DNA from: Legionella gratiana
Lineage (GTDB): Bacteria > Pseudomonadota > Gammaproteobacteria > Legionellales > Legionellaceae
Assembly (NCBI RefSeq): GCF_001467695.1
Contig: NZ_LNYE01000007.1
Span: 1 to 49,841 of the forward strand
Length of the DNA: 49,841 nucleotides
Direction: 5' to 3'
The first letter of the stretch is position 1. Each line of letters opens with the position of its first letter. Position numbers and translations under genes: made by a program. Positions 25,731 through 35,002 of this stretch are shown one piece after another. The notes below the pieces were generated by a model, which was given only the letters and a program-made list of their open reading frames with translations, was not told the origin of the DNA and ran no database searches.

Positions 25731-27377
25731 ATGCTAATAGCCGGATTTAAAAATACCGTAGCTGCTCAAAGCAATAGTTTTTCGCAGGGAATCTTAAATA
25801 AGAAAGTAGATTTTTTCTCGTTTTTTGCATTGTTGATACTTGTTATTGTTTTACTTATACCTAGGCTAGGTGGATTAGATATTCTCTCGGGAAAATATCT
25901 TTGGGCTGAAGATGGAACCATTTTTATTAATGAAGCCCAATTTATTGGCTTTGCTTCTTTATGGAAACCATACGCGGGATATTTACATGTATATCCACGT
26001 TTAGTTGCCATAATAGCAAATTATTTTTCTTTGGACATACGTCCAATCATCTATTTTATAGGGTGGATGCTATCCTATTTATTCCTGTTTTGGATTCTTA
26101 ATAAGAAGGCAAAAATTTTTGAGACTAGTTTTTTATCATTAGTGTTTTTATTTATTTTAGTAAGCTTTCAACGCTATAACAGTCAAAATCTATTTAATAT
26201 ATCATATTCACAATGGATGTTAGGTGCGGCTCTTTCTTTATTAGTACTCACTAAGGATCCTTCCTTTAAAAGTTCTGCTTTAAATATCATATTGTTATTT
26301 CTTTTAGGATTAACTGGTCCATTCTCATTAATATTAATTCCTATCCTGATATTGAAAAGCTTTATAATAAAAGATTTTCGAAAAAACATTTGGATGTATT
26401 TAGTTGTGATAGGGAGTGGAATAGTTCAATTATGCATATTACTTCATTCAGAACGTTTAGGCTCTAAAACAATTGATCCTCATATATGGGATTGGTTAAC
26501 TTCTTTCATCCAAATAGTTTTATTTGGTGCAAATACTGTATTAACAAAAATTTGCGCTTTGTTTTTCTATGTCATCTTAATGATAACAATGTTTAGTAAA
26601 ACTAATCTCACTCTAAAACAATCTGAAATAAAAATTCAAGTAGCCTTGAATATGATGGGTGCAGTTTTATTTATTTTCGCGGCTCAATGGGCTTGCAAAG
26701 AAAATCCGATGGCTGTAGCCCTTGATGATGCAACAAGATACGTATGGATCCCTCAGACATTGATTTTTTTCAGCGCCATAATAATCTCAAATAATAATTT
26801 ACTAACTCAGATTGCTTTATTTACTGTAGCATTTATAATTTGTTTTCAACAATTTCATCCTGTAACTTTCCAAAATTTACAATTTAAATCTTTTGCTAAT
26901 TTCGCAAATTACACAAATATTACTATTCCTATAAGTCCGCAATGGGCAGAGTTTCCAGGTTGGCATATTAATGGAGTGCCTCGAAACAATGTTCCTGCGG
27001 AACAGGTAAATATAAAGTTCAGCACTATTTCTGTGGCTGGTGCTAAAACAAATTTATTGAAAAACAAGTTTGAAATCATTTCAATCTCAAATGATCCAAT
27101 GTTGACATTTAATAATAAAATTATCTGTAAAAAAGCGTCCGATGTGGGACTAGAATTTAATATTTGGAGATCCCATGAAGGTTGGATGCAAGTTTTTTGG
27201 GATAACAATGGGATGTTTTCCGAACAAAAGTCATTAAGAAGGTGGTACCCTTCAGGATTAGTCAAAGCGCAATTTGCCCTACCTTACGCGCATGGTGGCG
27301 TTAATATTCGATTTGATCCTCTTGAAATGCCAGGAGAAATTAAGGTTAATAACATTAAAGTATATTGTCTTTCTTAA
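25731..27377 (+). CDS. GT-C-like polytopic membrane protein with C-terminal soluble domain
   Basis: This 548-residue protein has about ten to eleven membrane helices from residue 30 to 400. The first extracytoplasmic loop reads KYLWAEDGTIFINEA, an acidic pair in the place where GT-C transferases keep their catalytic Asp/Glu, and KPYAGYLHVYPRL follows. Residues 400-548 form a soluble beta-rich domain with two Cys residues near IICKKA and the C terminus (KVYCLS), and HEGWMQVFWDN, a lectin-like or carbohydrate-binding look. It would use a polyprenyl-phosphate sugar on the outer face of the inner membrane. A ribosome site AGGAA precedes the ATG. Substrate unknown. Confidence 0.6.
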   Translation: MLIAGFKNTVAAQSNSFSQGILNKKVDFFSFFALLILVIVLLIPRLGGLDILSGKYLWAEDGTIFINEAQFIGFASLWKPYAGYLHVYPRLVAIIANYFSLDIRPIIYFIGWMLSYLFLFWILNKKAKIFETSFLSLVFLFILVSFQRYNSQNLFNISYSQWMLGAALSLLVLTKDPSFKSSALNIILLFLLGLTGPFSLILIPILILKSFIIKDFRKNIWMYLVVIGSGIVQLCILLHSERLGSKTIDPHIWDWLTSFIQIVLFGANTVLTKICALFFYVILMITMFSKTNLTLKQSEIKIQVALNMMGAVLFIFAAQWACKENPMAVALDDATRYVWIPQTLIFFSAIIISNNNLLTQIALFTVAFIICFQQFHPVTFQNLQFKSFANFANYTNITIPISPQWAEFPGWHINGVPRNNVPAEQVNIKFSTISVAGAKTNLLKNKFEIISISNDPMLTFNNKIICKKASDVGLEFNIWRSHEGWMQVFWDNNGMFSEQKSLRRWYPSGLVKAQFALPYAHGGVNIRFDPLEMPGEIKVNNIKVYCLS

Positions 27378-27568
27378 ATTAAACTATTTTATTAAAACAA
27401 GAAGAACAGAAAGAGAAAATAATAGATCTGCATATAACTTACCGAATTCTTTAAAAATTCTATCTAAAATGCAAAGTAAAAAGAATATATTTGGGATTAT
27501 ACATTAATAATGTTACTATTTCTTTGTAACTAATTGTTTTTGTTAATATATAATAAAATGGATTTTTC

Positions 27569-28513
27569 ATGAGTCAAATAATAAAAAAAATCATAATCCC
27601 TGGGGGAGCGGGACTTGTAGGTCAAAATTTGATCGTTCGTCTTAAAACAAAAAATTACAAAGAGATTGTTGTTTTAGATAAACATCAGACCAATTTGGCT
27701 ATTTTAAAAAAGTTACATCCTGATATTACTGCTGAATATGCTGATGTATCAGTGCCTGGAGAATGGCAGAAACATTTTTCTGGTGCAGATGTAGTTGTGA
27801 TGTTACAAGCTCAAATTGGTGGAAATGATTACCAAGAGTTTGTGCATAACAACGTAAGCTCCACAACGCTCATTCTTGAAACAATCAAAGACAATAAAAT
27901 CCCTTATCTAGTTCACATAAGCTCTTCAGTTGTAGAATCGGTAGCCAATGATTTTTATACGAACACTAAAAAAGAGCAAGAAGATTTAGTACTAGCCAGT
28001 GGCATACCGTGTGTTATTTTACGCCCCACGCTGATGTTTGGTTGGTTTGATCGTAAACATTTAGGTTGGCTCTCTCGGTTTATGAAAAAAGTTCCTATTT
28101 TCCCAGTTCCTGGGCATGGACGATATATGCGTCAACCACTTTATGTGGGCGATTTTTGCAATATTATCATTAGTTGTATTGAAAAACAGTTTGTTGGCGG
28201 TGTTTATAATATTTCAGGCCATGAGCGCATAGATTACATCGATATTATACGTGAGATAAAGCGTTCAATCGGCGCCAAAACAATTATTACAAAAATTCCA
28301 TACAGTTTATTTTATTTTCTCTTATGGGTATGGGGACGCTTAGATAAAAATCCTCCGTTTACCACCCAACAACTTTCTGCATTAAGTGCTAAAGATGAAT
28401 TTGAAGTCATTGACTGGCCTCATATTTTTGGTGTGCCTTATACCTCCTTTGCTAAGGCGATTGATGAAACTTTTAATGAGCCTACTTATAAGAAAATAAT
28501 TTTGGAGTTTTAA
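27569..28513 (+). CDS. NAD-dependent sugar epimerase/dehydratase family protein
   Basis: This extended SDR enzyme has 314 residues. The NAD loop is PGGAGLVGQNL, ISSSVVE carries the catalytic Ser region, and YTNTKKEQ holds the YxxxK pair. A DKHQTNLA segment after the second strand contains the acidic residue that usually selects NAD. It lacks the clear marks of a named sugar epimerase. The following FAD oxidoreductase starts 2 bp after its stop and GtrA overlaps that one, so the three form a unit. A role in making or moving a lipid-linked sugar fits this setting. Confidence 0.72.
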   Translation: MSQIIKKIIIPGGAGLVGQNLIVRLKTKNYKEIVVLDKHQTNLAILKKLHPDITAEYADVSVPGEWQKHFSGADVVVMLQAQIGGNDYQEFVHNNVSSTTLILETIKDNKIPYLVHISSSVVESVANDFYTNTKKEQEDLVLASGIPCVILRPTLMFGWFDRKHLGWLSRFMKKVPIFPVPGHGRYMRQPLYVGDFCNIIISCIEKQFVGGVYNISGHERIDYIDIIREIKRSIGAKTIITKIPYSLFYFLLWVWGRLDKNPPFTTQQLSALSAKDEFEVIDWPHIFGVPYTSFAKAIDETFNEPTYKKIILEF

Positions 28514-28515
28514 AA

Positions 28516-29802
28516 ATGAGTCAAAGGATTGCTGTATTGGGAGCAGGCCCGATGGGTTTAGCAGTAGCATATCATTTGGTACGTGAGGGTTATCAACCTA
28601 TTATTTTTGAAGCTGATGATCGTGTAGGAGGAATGAGTGCTTCTTTCGATTTTTCGGGTTTATCTATAGAGCGTTATTATCATTTTCATTGTACTTCTGA
28701 CCATGCGTTTTTAACAACATTAGATGAATTGGGATTAACCGATAAACTGCGTTGGGTTGAAACTAAAATGGGCTATTGGTATCAAAATAGATTACAACCT
28801 TGGGGTAACCCGCTAGCCCTTCTCAAATTTCGTGGATTAAACCCAGTAGCTAAATTTCGTTATGGTTTTCACGCTTTTCTATCTACAAAGCGAGCTTCTT
28901 GGAGATCACTCGATAATGTAGAGGCAACTAAATGGATTAAACGATGGATTGGTAAAAAAGCATATGATGTTTTATGGCATCAGCTTTTTGAATATAAATT
29001 TTATGATTATGCAAATAACTTATCGGCTGCCTGGATATGGAGTAGGATAAAAAGAATTGGCATGTCTAGATATAATTTATTTCGAGAGAAATTAGGATAT
29101 TTGGAGGGAGGCTCTGAAACTTTATTGCAAGCAATGAAATCAGAAATCGAAGTCAATGGCGGAGAAGTTAGGCTTAAATGCCCAGTCAACAAAGTGATAA
29201 TTAAAGATGGTAGAGTACAAGGTGTAGAAGTAGCTGGAAAGATTGAATATTTTGATAAGGTGATTAGCACCATCCCCTTGCCTTTTGTTCCCAAAATTAT
29301 GCCTGATCTTCCTAAACATATTATGGAACGTTATCAATCGATTAAGAATATTGCTGTTGCATGTGTTATTGTAAAACTTCAAAAACCTTTAACTGAAAAC
29401 TTCTGGCTTAATATTAATGATCCTGAAATGGATATTCCTGGTTTGGTTGAGTATTCAAACTTAAGAGATTTAGGACAACACATTTTATATGTGCCTTTTT
29501 ATATGCCAGGAGAACATCCCAAATTTGCTGAGTCCGATCAAGTGTTTATTGATAAGGTACGCAATTATTTAAAGAGGATTAACTCAGAGTTAGATGATGA
29601 ACATATTATTGATATTAAAGTAAATAGATATCGTTATGCACAACCAATCTGTTCTCCTGGATTTTTAAATCAATTGCCTCCTGTAGGATTACCCATTAAA
29701 GGATTATGGGTAGCTGATACTTCATATTATTATCCTGAAGATAGAGGGATATCCGAAAGCATCGATTTTGGTAAAAAAATGGCACAAGAAGCAATCGCAT
29801 GA
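28516..29802 (+). CDS. FAD-dependent oxidoreductase, amine-oxidase/UDP-galactopyranose-mutase-like fold
   Basis: This 428-residue flavoenzyme has the FAD dinucleotide motif VLGAGPMGLAVAYHL, FEADDRVGGMSASF for the ribose contact, a central region with KVISTIPLPFVP, and a C-terminal FAD loop (LPIKGLWVADTSYYYPEDRG). The family includes protoporphyrinogen oxidase, amine oxidases and nucleotide-sugar mutases. Similar proteins sit with glycan genes and GtrA. GGAG stands 8 nt before the ATG and the stop overlaps the GtrA start, so it acts with the epimerase and the flippase-like protein. It may oxidise or rearrange a sugar intermediate; the substrate is unknown. Confidence 0.7.
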   Translation: MSQRIAVLGAGPMGLAVAYHLVREGYQPIIFEADDRVGGMSASFDFSGLSIERYYHFHCTSDHAFLTTLDELGLTDKLRWVETKMGYWYQNRLQPWGNPLALLKFRGLNPVAKFRYGFHAFLSTKRASWRSLDNVEATKWIKRWIGKKAYDVLWHQLFEYKFYDYANNLSAAWIWSRIKRIGMSRYNLFREKLGYLEGGSETLLQAMKSEIEVNGGEVRLKCPVNKVIIKDGRVQGVEVAGKIEYFDKVISTIPLPFVPKIMPDLPKHIMERYQSIKNIAVACVIVKLQKPLTENFWLNINDPEMDIPGLVEYSNLRDLGQHILYVPFYMPGEHPKFAESDQVFIDKVRNYLKRINSELDDEHIIDIKVNRYRYAQPICSPGFLNQLPPVGLPIKGLWVADTSYYYPEDRGISESIDFGKKMAQEAIA

Positions 29803-30209
29803 AGAAACAATTTTTCTCTAGACAGTTTATTCTTTTTTTATTTACAGGAGGTATTGCTGCGGCTATTAATTTTAGTTCGCGCATCGTTTATAGTTTTTGG
29901 TTTAATTTTTCTTTATCCATATTCCTTGCCTACATTACAGGTATGATTAGCGCATTTATCCTTGCCAAAATAATAGTATTTAGAAGGGGAACTCAGAGTA
30001 CACATCGTTCTGTTATGTGGTTTACTTTAGTTAATTTTATTGGAATAGTGCAAACTTGGATAATTAGTCTAGGTTTAGTTCATTACCTTTTGCCTTTGTT
30101 TGGAATAGAACGATTTATACAAGAAATTGCACATGCAATTGGATTGGTTGTTCCTGTATTTACTAGTTACATTGGTCATAAACGCTTATCTTTTCGCGAA
30201 GCATATTAA
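29799..30209 (+). CDS. GtrA-family membrane protein
   Basis: This 136-residue protein has four membrane helices and the typical GtrA start (FILFLFTGGIAAAINFSSR). It ends with a conserved positively charged tail (SYIGHKRLSFRE). GtrA proteins are thought to move polyprenyl-phosphate-linked sugars across the inner membrane or to assist such transfer. Its ATG overlaps the stop of the FAD enzyme by four bases. That links it to the epimerase and oxidoreductase and, through function, to the GT-C proteins of the window. Confidence 0.85.
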   Translation: MKKQFFSRQFILFLFTGGIAAAINFSSRIVYSFWFNFSLSIFLAYITGMISAFILAKIIVFRRGTQSTHRSVMWFTLVNFIGIVQTWIISLGLVHYLLPLFGIERFIQEIAHAIGLVVPVFTSYIGHKRLSFREAY

Positions 30210-30246
30210 GAAACTCTATTAATTTATTAACTATTTTAAATTTCTA

Positions 30247-30356
30247 GAGTCTGTTTACAATTCGCTAGCTTGAAGTCAAATACTTTGCTTTTGTGCGCTT
30301 CGTAGCGCACAAAAGCAAAGTATTTTGGCCAAGAAACTAGAAGTATCAATAGACCC
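30247..30356. mobile_element. MITE-like element with 22-bp perfect inverted repeat
   Basis: AAATACTTTGC... (30278-30299) and its exact complement (30304-30325) form a 22-bp stem with loop TCGT. Flanks also pair imperfectly: GAGTCTGTT at 30247-30255 with AATAGACCC at 30348-30356, and CTAGCTTG with CCAAGAAACTAG. The roughly 110-bp palindromic unit with terminal repeats and no coding capacity resembles a non-autonomous miniature transposon. It lies between gtrA and rmlC. Confidence 0.6.
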
Positions 30357-30496
30357 AGGATACTTCGAGCTAGGCAGCACAAATTAAAATAATCAATATT
30401 TAAAGAAAATATTAGCCGTAGTTCTATTGAATTGGTTTTTTGCCTTTATTTGTGATATTTTTAATTACTTAATGTTTTATAGGACAAGGCAGTTTC

Positions 30497-31057
30497 ATGA
30501 ATGTTTTAGAGACCCATATACATGAAGTTAAAATTATAGAACCTCATATTTTTGGTGATGGGCGTGGTTTTTTCTATGAAACATTTCAGATTCAACGATA
30601 TGAGGAGTTGCTTGGCATACAAGATACTTTTGTTCAGGATAATTTATCGCGTTCACGAAAGGGGGTTTTACGAGGGTTACACTACCAAAGTCAACGGCCT
30701 CAGGGAAAACTGGTTTCCGTTTTCGCAGGTGAAGTCTTTGATGTGGCTGTTGACATTAGGTTAGGCTCCCCTACTTATGGTTCTTGGGTTGGTGTTATTC
30801 TTTCGGGAGAAAATAGGCGTCAAATTTGGATCCCGAAAGGTTTTGCTCATGGTTTTTATGTTTTAAGCGCCACTGCTGATTTTTTTTATAAATGCACTGA
30901 TTATTATCACCCGGAAAGTGAACTATCGATTAATTATCGAGATCCCGAATTAGCCATAGATTGGCCTCTGACTGATGATGTTCAACTCTCTGCAAAAGAT
31001 ATTAAAGCGAGTCCTTTGAGCGGAATTGATTCTCAATTGTTACCGAGATATCGATGA
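30497..31057 (+). CDS. rmlC: dTDP-4-dehydrorhamnose 3,5-epimerase
   Basis: This is the third step of dTDP-rhamnose synthesis: double epimerisation at C3 and C5. It has 186 residues, a cupin. It shows GDGRGFFYETFQ, the substrate segment FVQDNLSRSRKGVLRGLHYQ with the catalytic His, DVAVDIRLGSPTYG, and WIPKGFAHGFYVLS. Its stop overlaps rmlD by four bases. RmlC is separated from rmlBA by 5 kb. Confidence 0.94.
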   Translation: MNVLETHIHEVKIIEPHIFGDGRGFFYETFQIQRYEELLGIQDTFVQDNLSRSRKGVLRGLHYQSQRPQGKLVSVFAGEVFDVAVDIRLGSPTYGSWVGVILSGENRRQIWIPKGFAHGFYVLSATADFFYKCTDYYHPESELSINYRDPELAIDWPLTDDVQLSAKDIKASPLSGIDSQLLPRYR

Positions 31058-31959
31058 AAATATTAGTTATAGGCGCTAATGGCCAAGTTGGCTCTGAAAT
31101 TATCCGGCGATTTATACAAACAAAACATACGGCAATTGCTTTAACGAGAAAAGAACTGGATTGTGTTAATATTAATGAAGTAGGCCCAACTCTCTTTTCG
31201 ATTCAACCCCAGCTGATAATCAATGCATCTGCATATACGTCTGTAGATAAAGCTGAAGATGAAGCCACATTGGCCCATATTATCAATGCAGAGTTTGTGC
31301 GACAGTTAGCATTATATTGCGATCGAAACAAAATACCCTTAATTCATTTGTCTACAGATTATGTATTTGATGGTACTAAGGATGGTCCATATAATGAAAT
31401 AGATGTTACACATCCTCAAAATGCTTATGCTCAGTCCAAGTTATCAGGTGAACAGGCAATTATTTCACAACTTAAAGAACATATCATTTTACGTGTGAGT
31501 TGGGTCTTTGGGATTAGTGGGAATAATTTCGTAAAAACAATTTTAAAGTTGGCTACATGTAAAGAGGAACTGAAAGTCGTTACTGATCAATGGGGTAGAC
31601 CAACGGCAGCTCGAGATATTGCAAGAGTTCTATTAGAGATCGTAACAAAAATAGATACTCCATCTTTTAACGATTGGGGAGTATATCATTATGCTGGATC
31701 GGGTGTAACCAACTGGTTTGAGTTCTCACAGCATTTTATCGATCTTGCTAAGAAAATGGGTATGAATTTACCACTTATTCGTTTAAGCCCTATAAAATCA
31801 GAAAATTATTTAACGAAAGCTTCAAGACCAAAGAATTCTGTTTTGGACACAACAAAAATCGAACATACATTAGGTATTCCGTGTCACAGTTGGAAAGATT
31901 ATCTACCGGAAGTAGTGGACGATTTCATGGAAAAATGCAATCCTTTAAAATGTGATTAA
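31054..31959 (+). CDS. rmlD: dTDP-4-dehydrorhamnose reductase
   Basis: This is the last step of dTDP-rhamnose synthesis, the NADPH/NADH reduction at C4. It has 301 residues. The cofactor loop is IGANGQVGSEII, followed by NASAYTSVDKAEDE, LSTDYVFDG and the catalytic YAQSKLSGE. ILRVSWVFG completes the pattern. It overlaps rmlC by four bases. A group II intron fragment on the other strand begins 80 bp after its stop. Confidence 0.93.
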   Translation: MKILVIGANGQVGSEIIRRFIQTKHTAIALTRKELDCVNINEVGPTLFSIQPQLIINASAYTSVDKAEDEATLAHIINAEFVRQLALYCDRNKIPLIHLSTDYVFDGTKDGPYNEIDVTHPQNAYAQSKLSGEQAIISQLKEHIILRVSWVFGISGNNFVKTILKLATCKEELKVVTDQWGRPTAARDIARVLLEIVTKIDTPSFNDWGVYHYAGSGVTNWFEFSQHFIDLAKKMGMNLPLIRLSPIKSENYLTKASRPKNSVLDTTKIEHTLGIPCHSWKDYLPEVVDDFMEKCNPLKCD

Positions 31960-32039
31960 AACTGCGGTCAACTCTAAATAGTCTTCATTGGAACACTAAT
32001 GGAGTGCAGCTTTTTAAGGTAAAAGGTCACTGGCGATAG

Positions 32040-32686
32040 CCCTATACCAATCGCTTTTCTTCCTTCCAGCTCTTGGTAACATTCACGTAGCAAATCCAGG
32101 TCGACAACGTAACCAATATTGTTGAACACAGTGTCTTTCCTGTACTTTGCTCCTGTGTCCTATGCATTCGAGTTTTGTTTTCTTCTGTGGCCCGTATGCT
32201 GTATGTACGGGCATAAGTGGCCCTCGTTTGCTATTACTCTCTGCCTGCCCTTTGCTCCACAATCGTTACTCGCTTCATCACTACTACGGCTGACTCCGCC
32301 ATCCCTAAAACCTTCTTTTCATCTCGCGACTTCTATACTGCTTTCCTTGCAGGGATCTATGGACTTCCCAAGTTCCTAGTCTTATCTCTATTGCCTCGCT
32401 GACGTTTACAACCCCGGTGAGAGAAGAATGCTGTGTTCCCGATTCAGTTACTACACTCTTCTGTTGTTTGCTGAGCTACAAACCTCATCTGCTCTCACGA
32501 TCACGTGTTTTCGGAGCTAATTTCGTTCACCCTATGCGGTTCAGGTTTCGGCTCGACAATTTCTCTGTCTACGCTTCGTCAATTTCGTTACCTCCATTGA
32601 CGCAAGACTCGATACGCAGTGGGATCGGTTCCCCTTCTGCGACAGGACTTTCACCTGCAAGATAAGCCAATCTTTGCTTGGCGCAC
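32040..32686 (-). mobile_element. Truncated group II intron (5' part)
   Basis: Read on the minus strand, the element begins at 32686 with GTGCGCC (the intron 5' GUGYG end). It continues with a GCAGGTGAAAGTCCTGTCG hairpin and many conserved domain-I-like segments, such as GGGATGGCGGAGTCAGCCG at about 32305. About 500 bp in, an RT start appears, then the match stops abruptly near 32040. No domain V, 3' end or maturase body is present. So it is a 5' relic, probably cut by later rearrangement. The sequence between 31960 and 32039 is unassigned. On the sense strand the intron lies downstream of an inverted repeat (32712-32758), as is usual for terminator-targeting group IIC introns. Confidence 0.7.
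32041..32158 (-). pseudogene. Group II intron reverse transcriptase, N-terminal remnant
   Basis: The minus frame reads DTGAKYRKDTVFNNIGY and then VVDLDLLRECYQELEGRKAI followed by GI, the well-known opening of group II intron maturases (VFNNI...LL...YxxLDGxKAxGID). It is preceded in frame by a TAG codon and stops matching after GI. Only about 40 codons remain of a protein of more than 400, so it is inactive. Confidence 0.72.
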
Positions 32687-32711
32687 TAATAGGTCACATT
32701 TAGCTTGTATA

Positions 32712-32758
32712 ATCCTAAATTCGGCAGTTGAATTTACTACGAGTGCCGAATTTAGGAT
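32712..32758. repeat. 15-bp inverted repeat next to the intron 5' end
   Basis: ATCCTAAATTCGGCA (32712-32726) and TGCCGAATTTAGGAT (32744-32758) are perfect inverted repeats with a 17-nt loop. It could be the stem-loop target next to which the group II intron inserted, or a terminator for the leftward gene cluster's neighbour. About 25 bp separate it from the intron's first base. Confidence 0.55.
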
Positions 32759-32863
32759 AATGTTTGAACTTGTTACTAATAGTTTAATTTCAAATAAATC
32801 CTTCTACTGAAATCGATGACCAATTACTAAGAAAAATATTTCTATTCTTTTTTATCTATCATT

Positions 32864-34942
32864 TTAAGAAGGATTTCTTTTAAAAAAACCAGCAATTTTA
32901 AATTGGGGGCAAATTTTAATATTTCTTTTCTCAGTATATGCTAATCCTAGAGTGTACTTACCTCTAATTGCTGATACATCTGCAATTGAAGTATAGCCTG
33001 AAGCATCTAATTTTGAATCTTTGAAACTTACTCCTATGTCTGGTCTTTGCATGGATTTTGTTTGAATAAAAATATTCTTCCCTTTGTTGTCGGTTAAGAC
33101 TAAAAGTACTGATTCAGGTAACTCAGCTTTTGTCCTAGTTGATTTAACTAACCATCCTTGTACTTTAAGTAAATTATTATCAACAACAAATGATGTCGTA
33201 GAAGGAGCTCCATTTATCATATCAATATAACCAGCACAATACTTAGCAAATGAAACTCTTTCTTCACTAACTTCATTTAAAATCGTGTCAGTTTTAAATA
33301 GGTGAGAAATACTAGTGTTTCTTGTTCGGTCCAATTTTTTTTGTTGCGCAGATTGAGCCGAAGTAGCAGTACGAGGGTCTTTCAATCGATATATTGAAAA
33401 ATCACTATCTACCATATATATATTACTCTCATAACCCCACTGTTTTAAGTTAAGACCTGGTTTTGTCTTAATCTCAGTGACAAGTGAATAATCTTTTGCC
33501 GTTTCAGGATGATACATTGAAAAGCTTATGAACTCCTTTGGTCGCAGAACAATAAAAGAAGGCTTTAAAAGCTGAATCAGATCACCGAAACCTTTATTAG
33601 GGCTTAAAGCAAGTGCATCCACAGAAACTTTAGAAGCTAGACCTGGATGATCATATATTGTTTTATTAAATGCTCCAAAACCCATGTACCCTAATGGTTC
33701 AAGTACAGCAGTATCACTTGGTCCCATCATTGAGCCCAAAAGCTCTCCAGTTTTCAAACGAACTCCACGCTCTATTTGATTTTGAACCCGTTTCTCTACT
33801 GGAAACGAGAAGGGAATATGAGATGCATATACTATAGCTATAAAACTCCCAAGGACAATTGCTCCAACTTGATAATAACGTGTTTGCTGAAAAGTTATTC
33901 CCGACAATCCATATCCAGCAAGCAAAAATAATAAAGCAACGAATGGAGGTAAATACCACATGAAGTAAGTGGGTAATGTTGCAGAAGATCGATAAGCTAT
34001 AAAAGTTAAAAGTACTATTGCTACTCCTAATAATTTCCACTCTCGGATAAGACAAGCTTTCAAGATCCCTAAAATGGCTAGGATTATCACAGTCATAACG
34101 ACGAACATAATTATGGAAGAAGAAAGAGGCTCCTGTGTGGTAAAAAACCATTCTTTAAATGGAGCAATACTCTTCCATGAGTTTAAAAAATAATCAATTA
34201 CTGTCGGTAATGAATTCTTAAATGGACCAATATTTCCAGATAAACTCTTTGCAACAATCGTATTTGGGACTATAGAACCATAATAAAAATAGGCAAAAAA
34301 CATCCATGGTAGTACGACACAAGAAAATGATATTAAGCTAAAATAAGCTTTTTTTGATGAAGAACAGATAATACCCACTCCCAATATTGGAAGCCAAAAA
34401 ACAAATTCAGGACGAGTTAGCATACCTATTCCGGCCAAAAAACCAAGTATTACCCATTCCTCCTTAAAAAAGTAGAAAACAGTTGCTATAAAAATCATCG
34501 TAGCAACTTGAGTTTCCATCCCAGCCATCCCGAAAAATATTTGTAGTTGATCGGTTGCGAGATATCCAAGGACAAGTATCTGTCCGGCTCGATTAAAATT
34601 TAGGAGTTGGCCAATGCGATATGCATAGTAAATAGATCCGACAGCTGCTGCCAATGATGTTATTCGCAACAAAAATAATCCTTGATGAAAAGTTTCACCG
34701 ATAAGAGCAATGAATACACCGACTGGCGATGTAAAACTTTGGATATAAGGCTCACTAATATGATGAGTTAAACCATATCCAAGCCATCCATTACGTGCAG
34801 ATGTTAATGTTATGAGTGCATCTTCCCAGATACGTTCGGTATAAAACCAAAAAATTAATCGTACGAAAACTGCAATAATGATAAAAGTTACTGCAATAGG
34901 ATGGTTTGTCATTAGATTTCGTAGTTGTAATCGTATACTCAT
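32864..34942 (-). CDS. Membrane glycosyltransferase, AftB-like GT-C, with one C-terminal CxGYID module
   Basis: This 692-residue protein has about eleven membrane helices (12-430). An acidic pair Glu40-Asp41 (IWEDAL) lies in the first periplasmic loop, where GT-C enzymes keep the catalytic residue. GMAGMET (138-144) resembles the SGLET segment of AftB-type arabinofuranosyltransferases. Residues 430-560 are extracytoplasmic. Residues 563-683 form a module that starts VSFAKYCAGYIDMING and ends IKICPQFKI, shared with the next gene upstream. The gene has AAAGGA before its ATG and is the last of the run that starts with the GT-C gene at 43.4 kb, 60 bp after its neighbour. It likely attaches a sugar from a polyprenyl-phosphate donor. 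Donor and acceptor are inferred. Confidence 0.62.
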   Translation of the reverse strand: MSIRLQLRNLMTNHPIAVTFIIIAVFVRLIFWFYTERIWEDALITLTSARNGWLGYGLTHHISEPYIQSFTSPVGVFIALIGETFHQGLFLLRITSLAAAVGSIYYAYRIGQLLNFNRAGQILVLGYLATDQLQIFFGMAGMETQVATMIFIATVFYFFKEEWVILGFLAGIGMLTRPEFVFWLPILGVGIICSSSKKAYFSLISFSCVVLPWMFFAYFYYGSIVPNTIVAKSLSGNIGPFKNSLPTVIDYFLNSWKSIAPFKEWFFTTQEPLSSSIIMFVVMTVIILAILGILKACLIREWKLLGVAIVLLTFIAYRSSATLPTYFMWYLPPFVALLFLLAGYGLSGITFQQTRYYQVGAIVLGSFIAIVYASHIPFSFPVEKRVQNQIERGVRLKTGELLGSMMGPSDTAVLEPLGYMGFGAFNKTIYDHPGLASKVSVDALALSPNKGFGDLIQLLKPSFIVLRPKEFISFSMYHPETAKDYSLVTEIKTKPGLNLKQWGYESNIYMVDSDFSIYRLKDPRTATSAQSAQQKKLDRTRNTSISHLFKTDTILNEVSEERVSFAKYCAGYIDMINGAPSTTSFVVDNNLLKVQGWLVKSTRTKAELPESVLLVLTDNKGKNIFIQTKSMQRPDIGVSFKDSKLDASGYTSIADVSAIRGKYTLGLAYTEKRNIKICPQFKIAGFFKRNPS

Positions 34943-35002
34943 ATTAAATTCCTTTAAGTTTGATTTTGTCCAACAAAAACGTTCAAAATATCTTATATAT
35001 TC

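Noticed and set aside
32119..32810. Several plus-strand frames of 60-90 codons beyond rmlD
   Set aside because: They lie antisense to the group II intron and have no coding character.
33714..34151. 145-codon frame inside the AftB-like gene
   Set aside because: Same strand, shifted frame, Ser/Phe-rich shadow of the membrane protein; no start signal.
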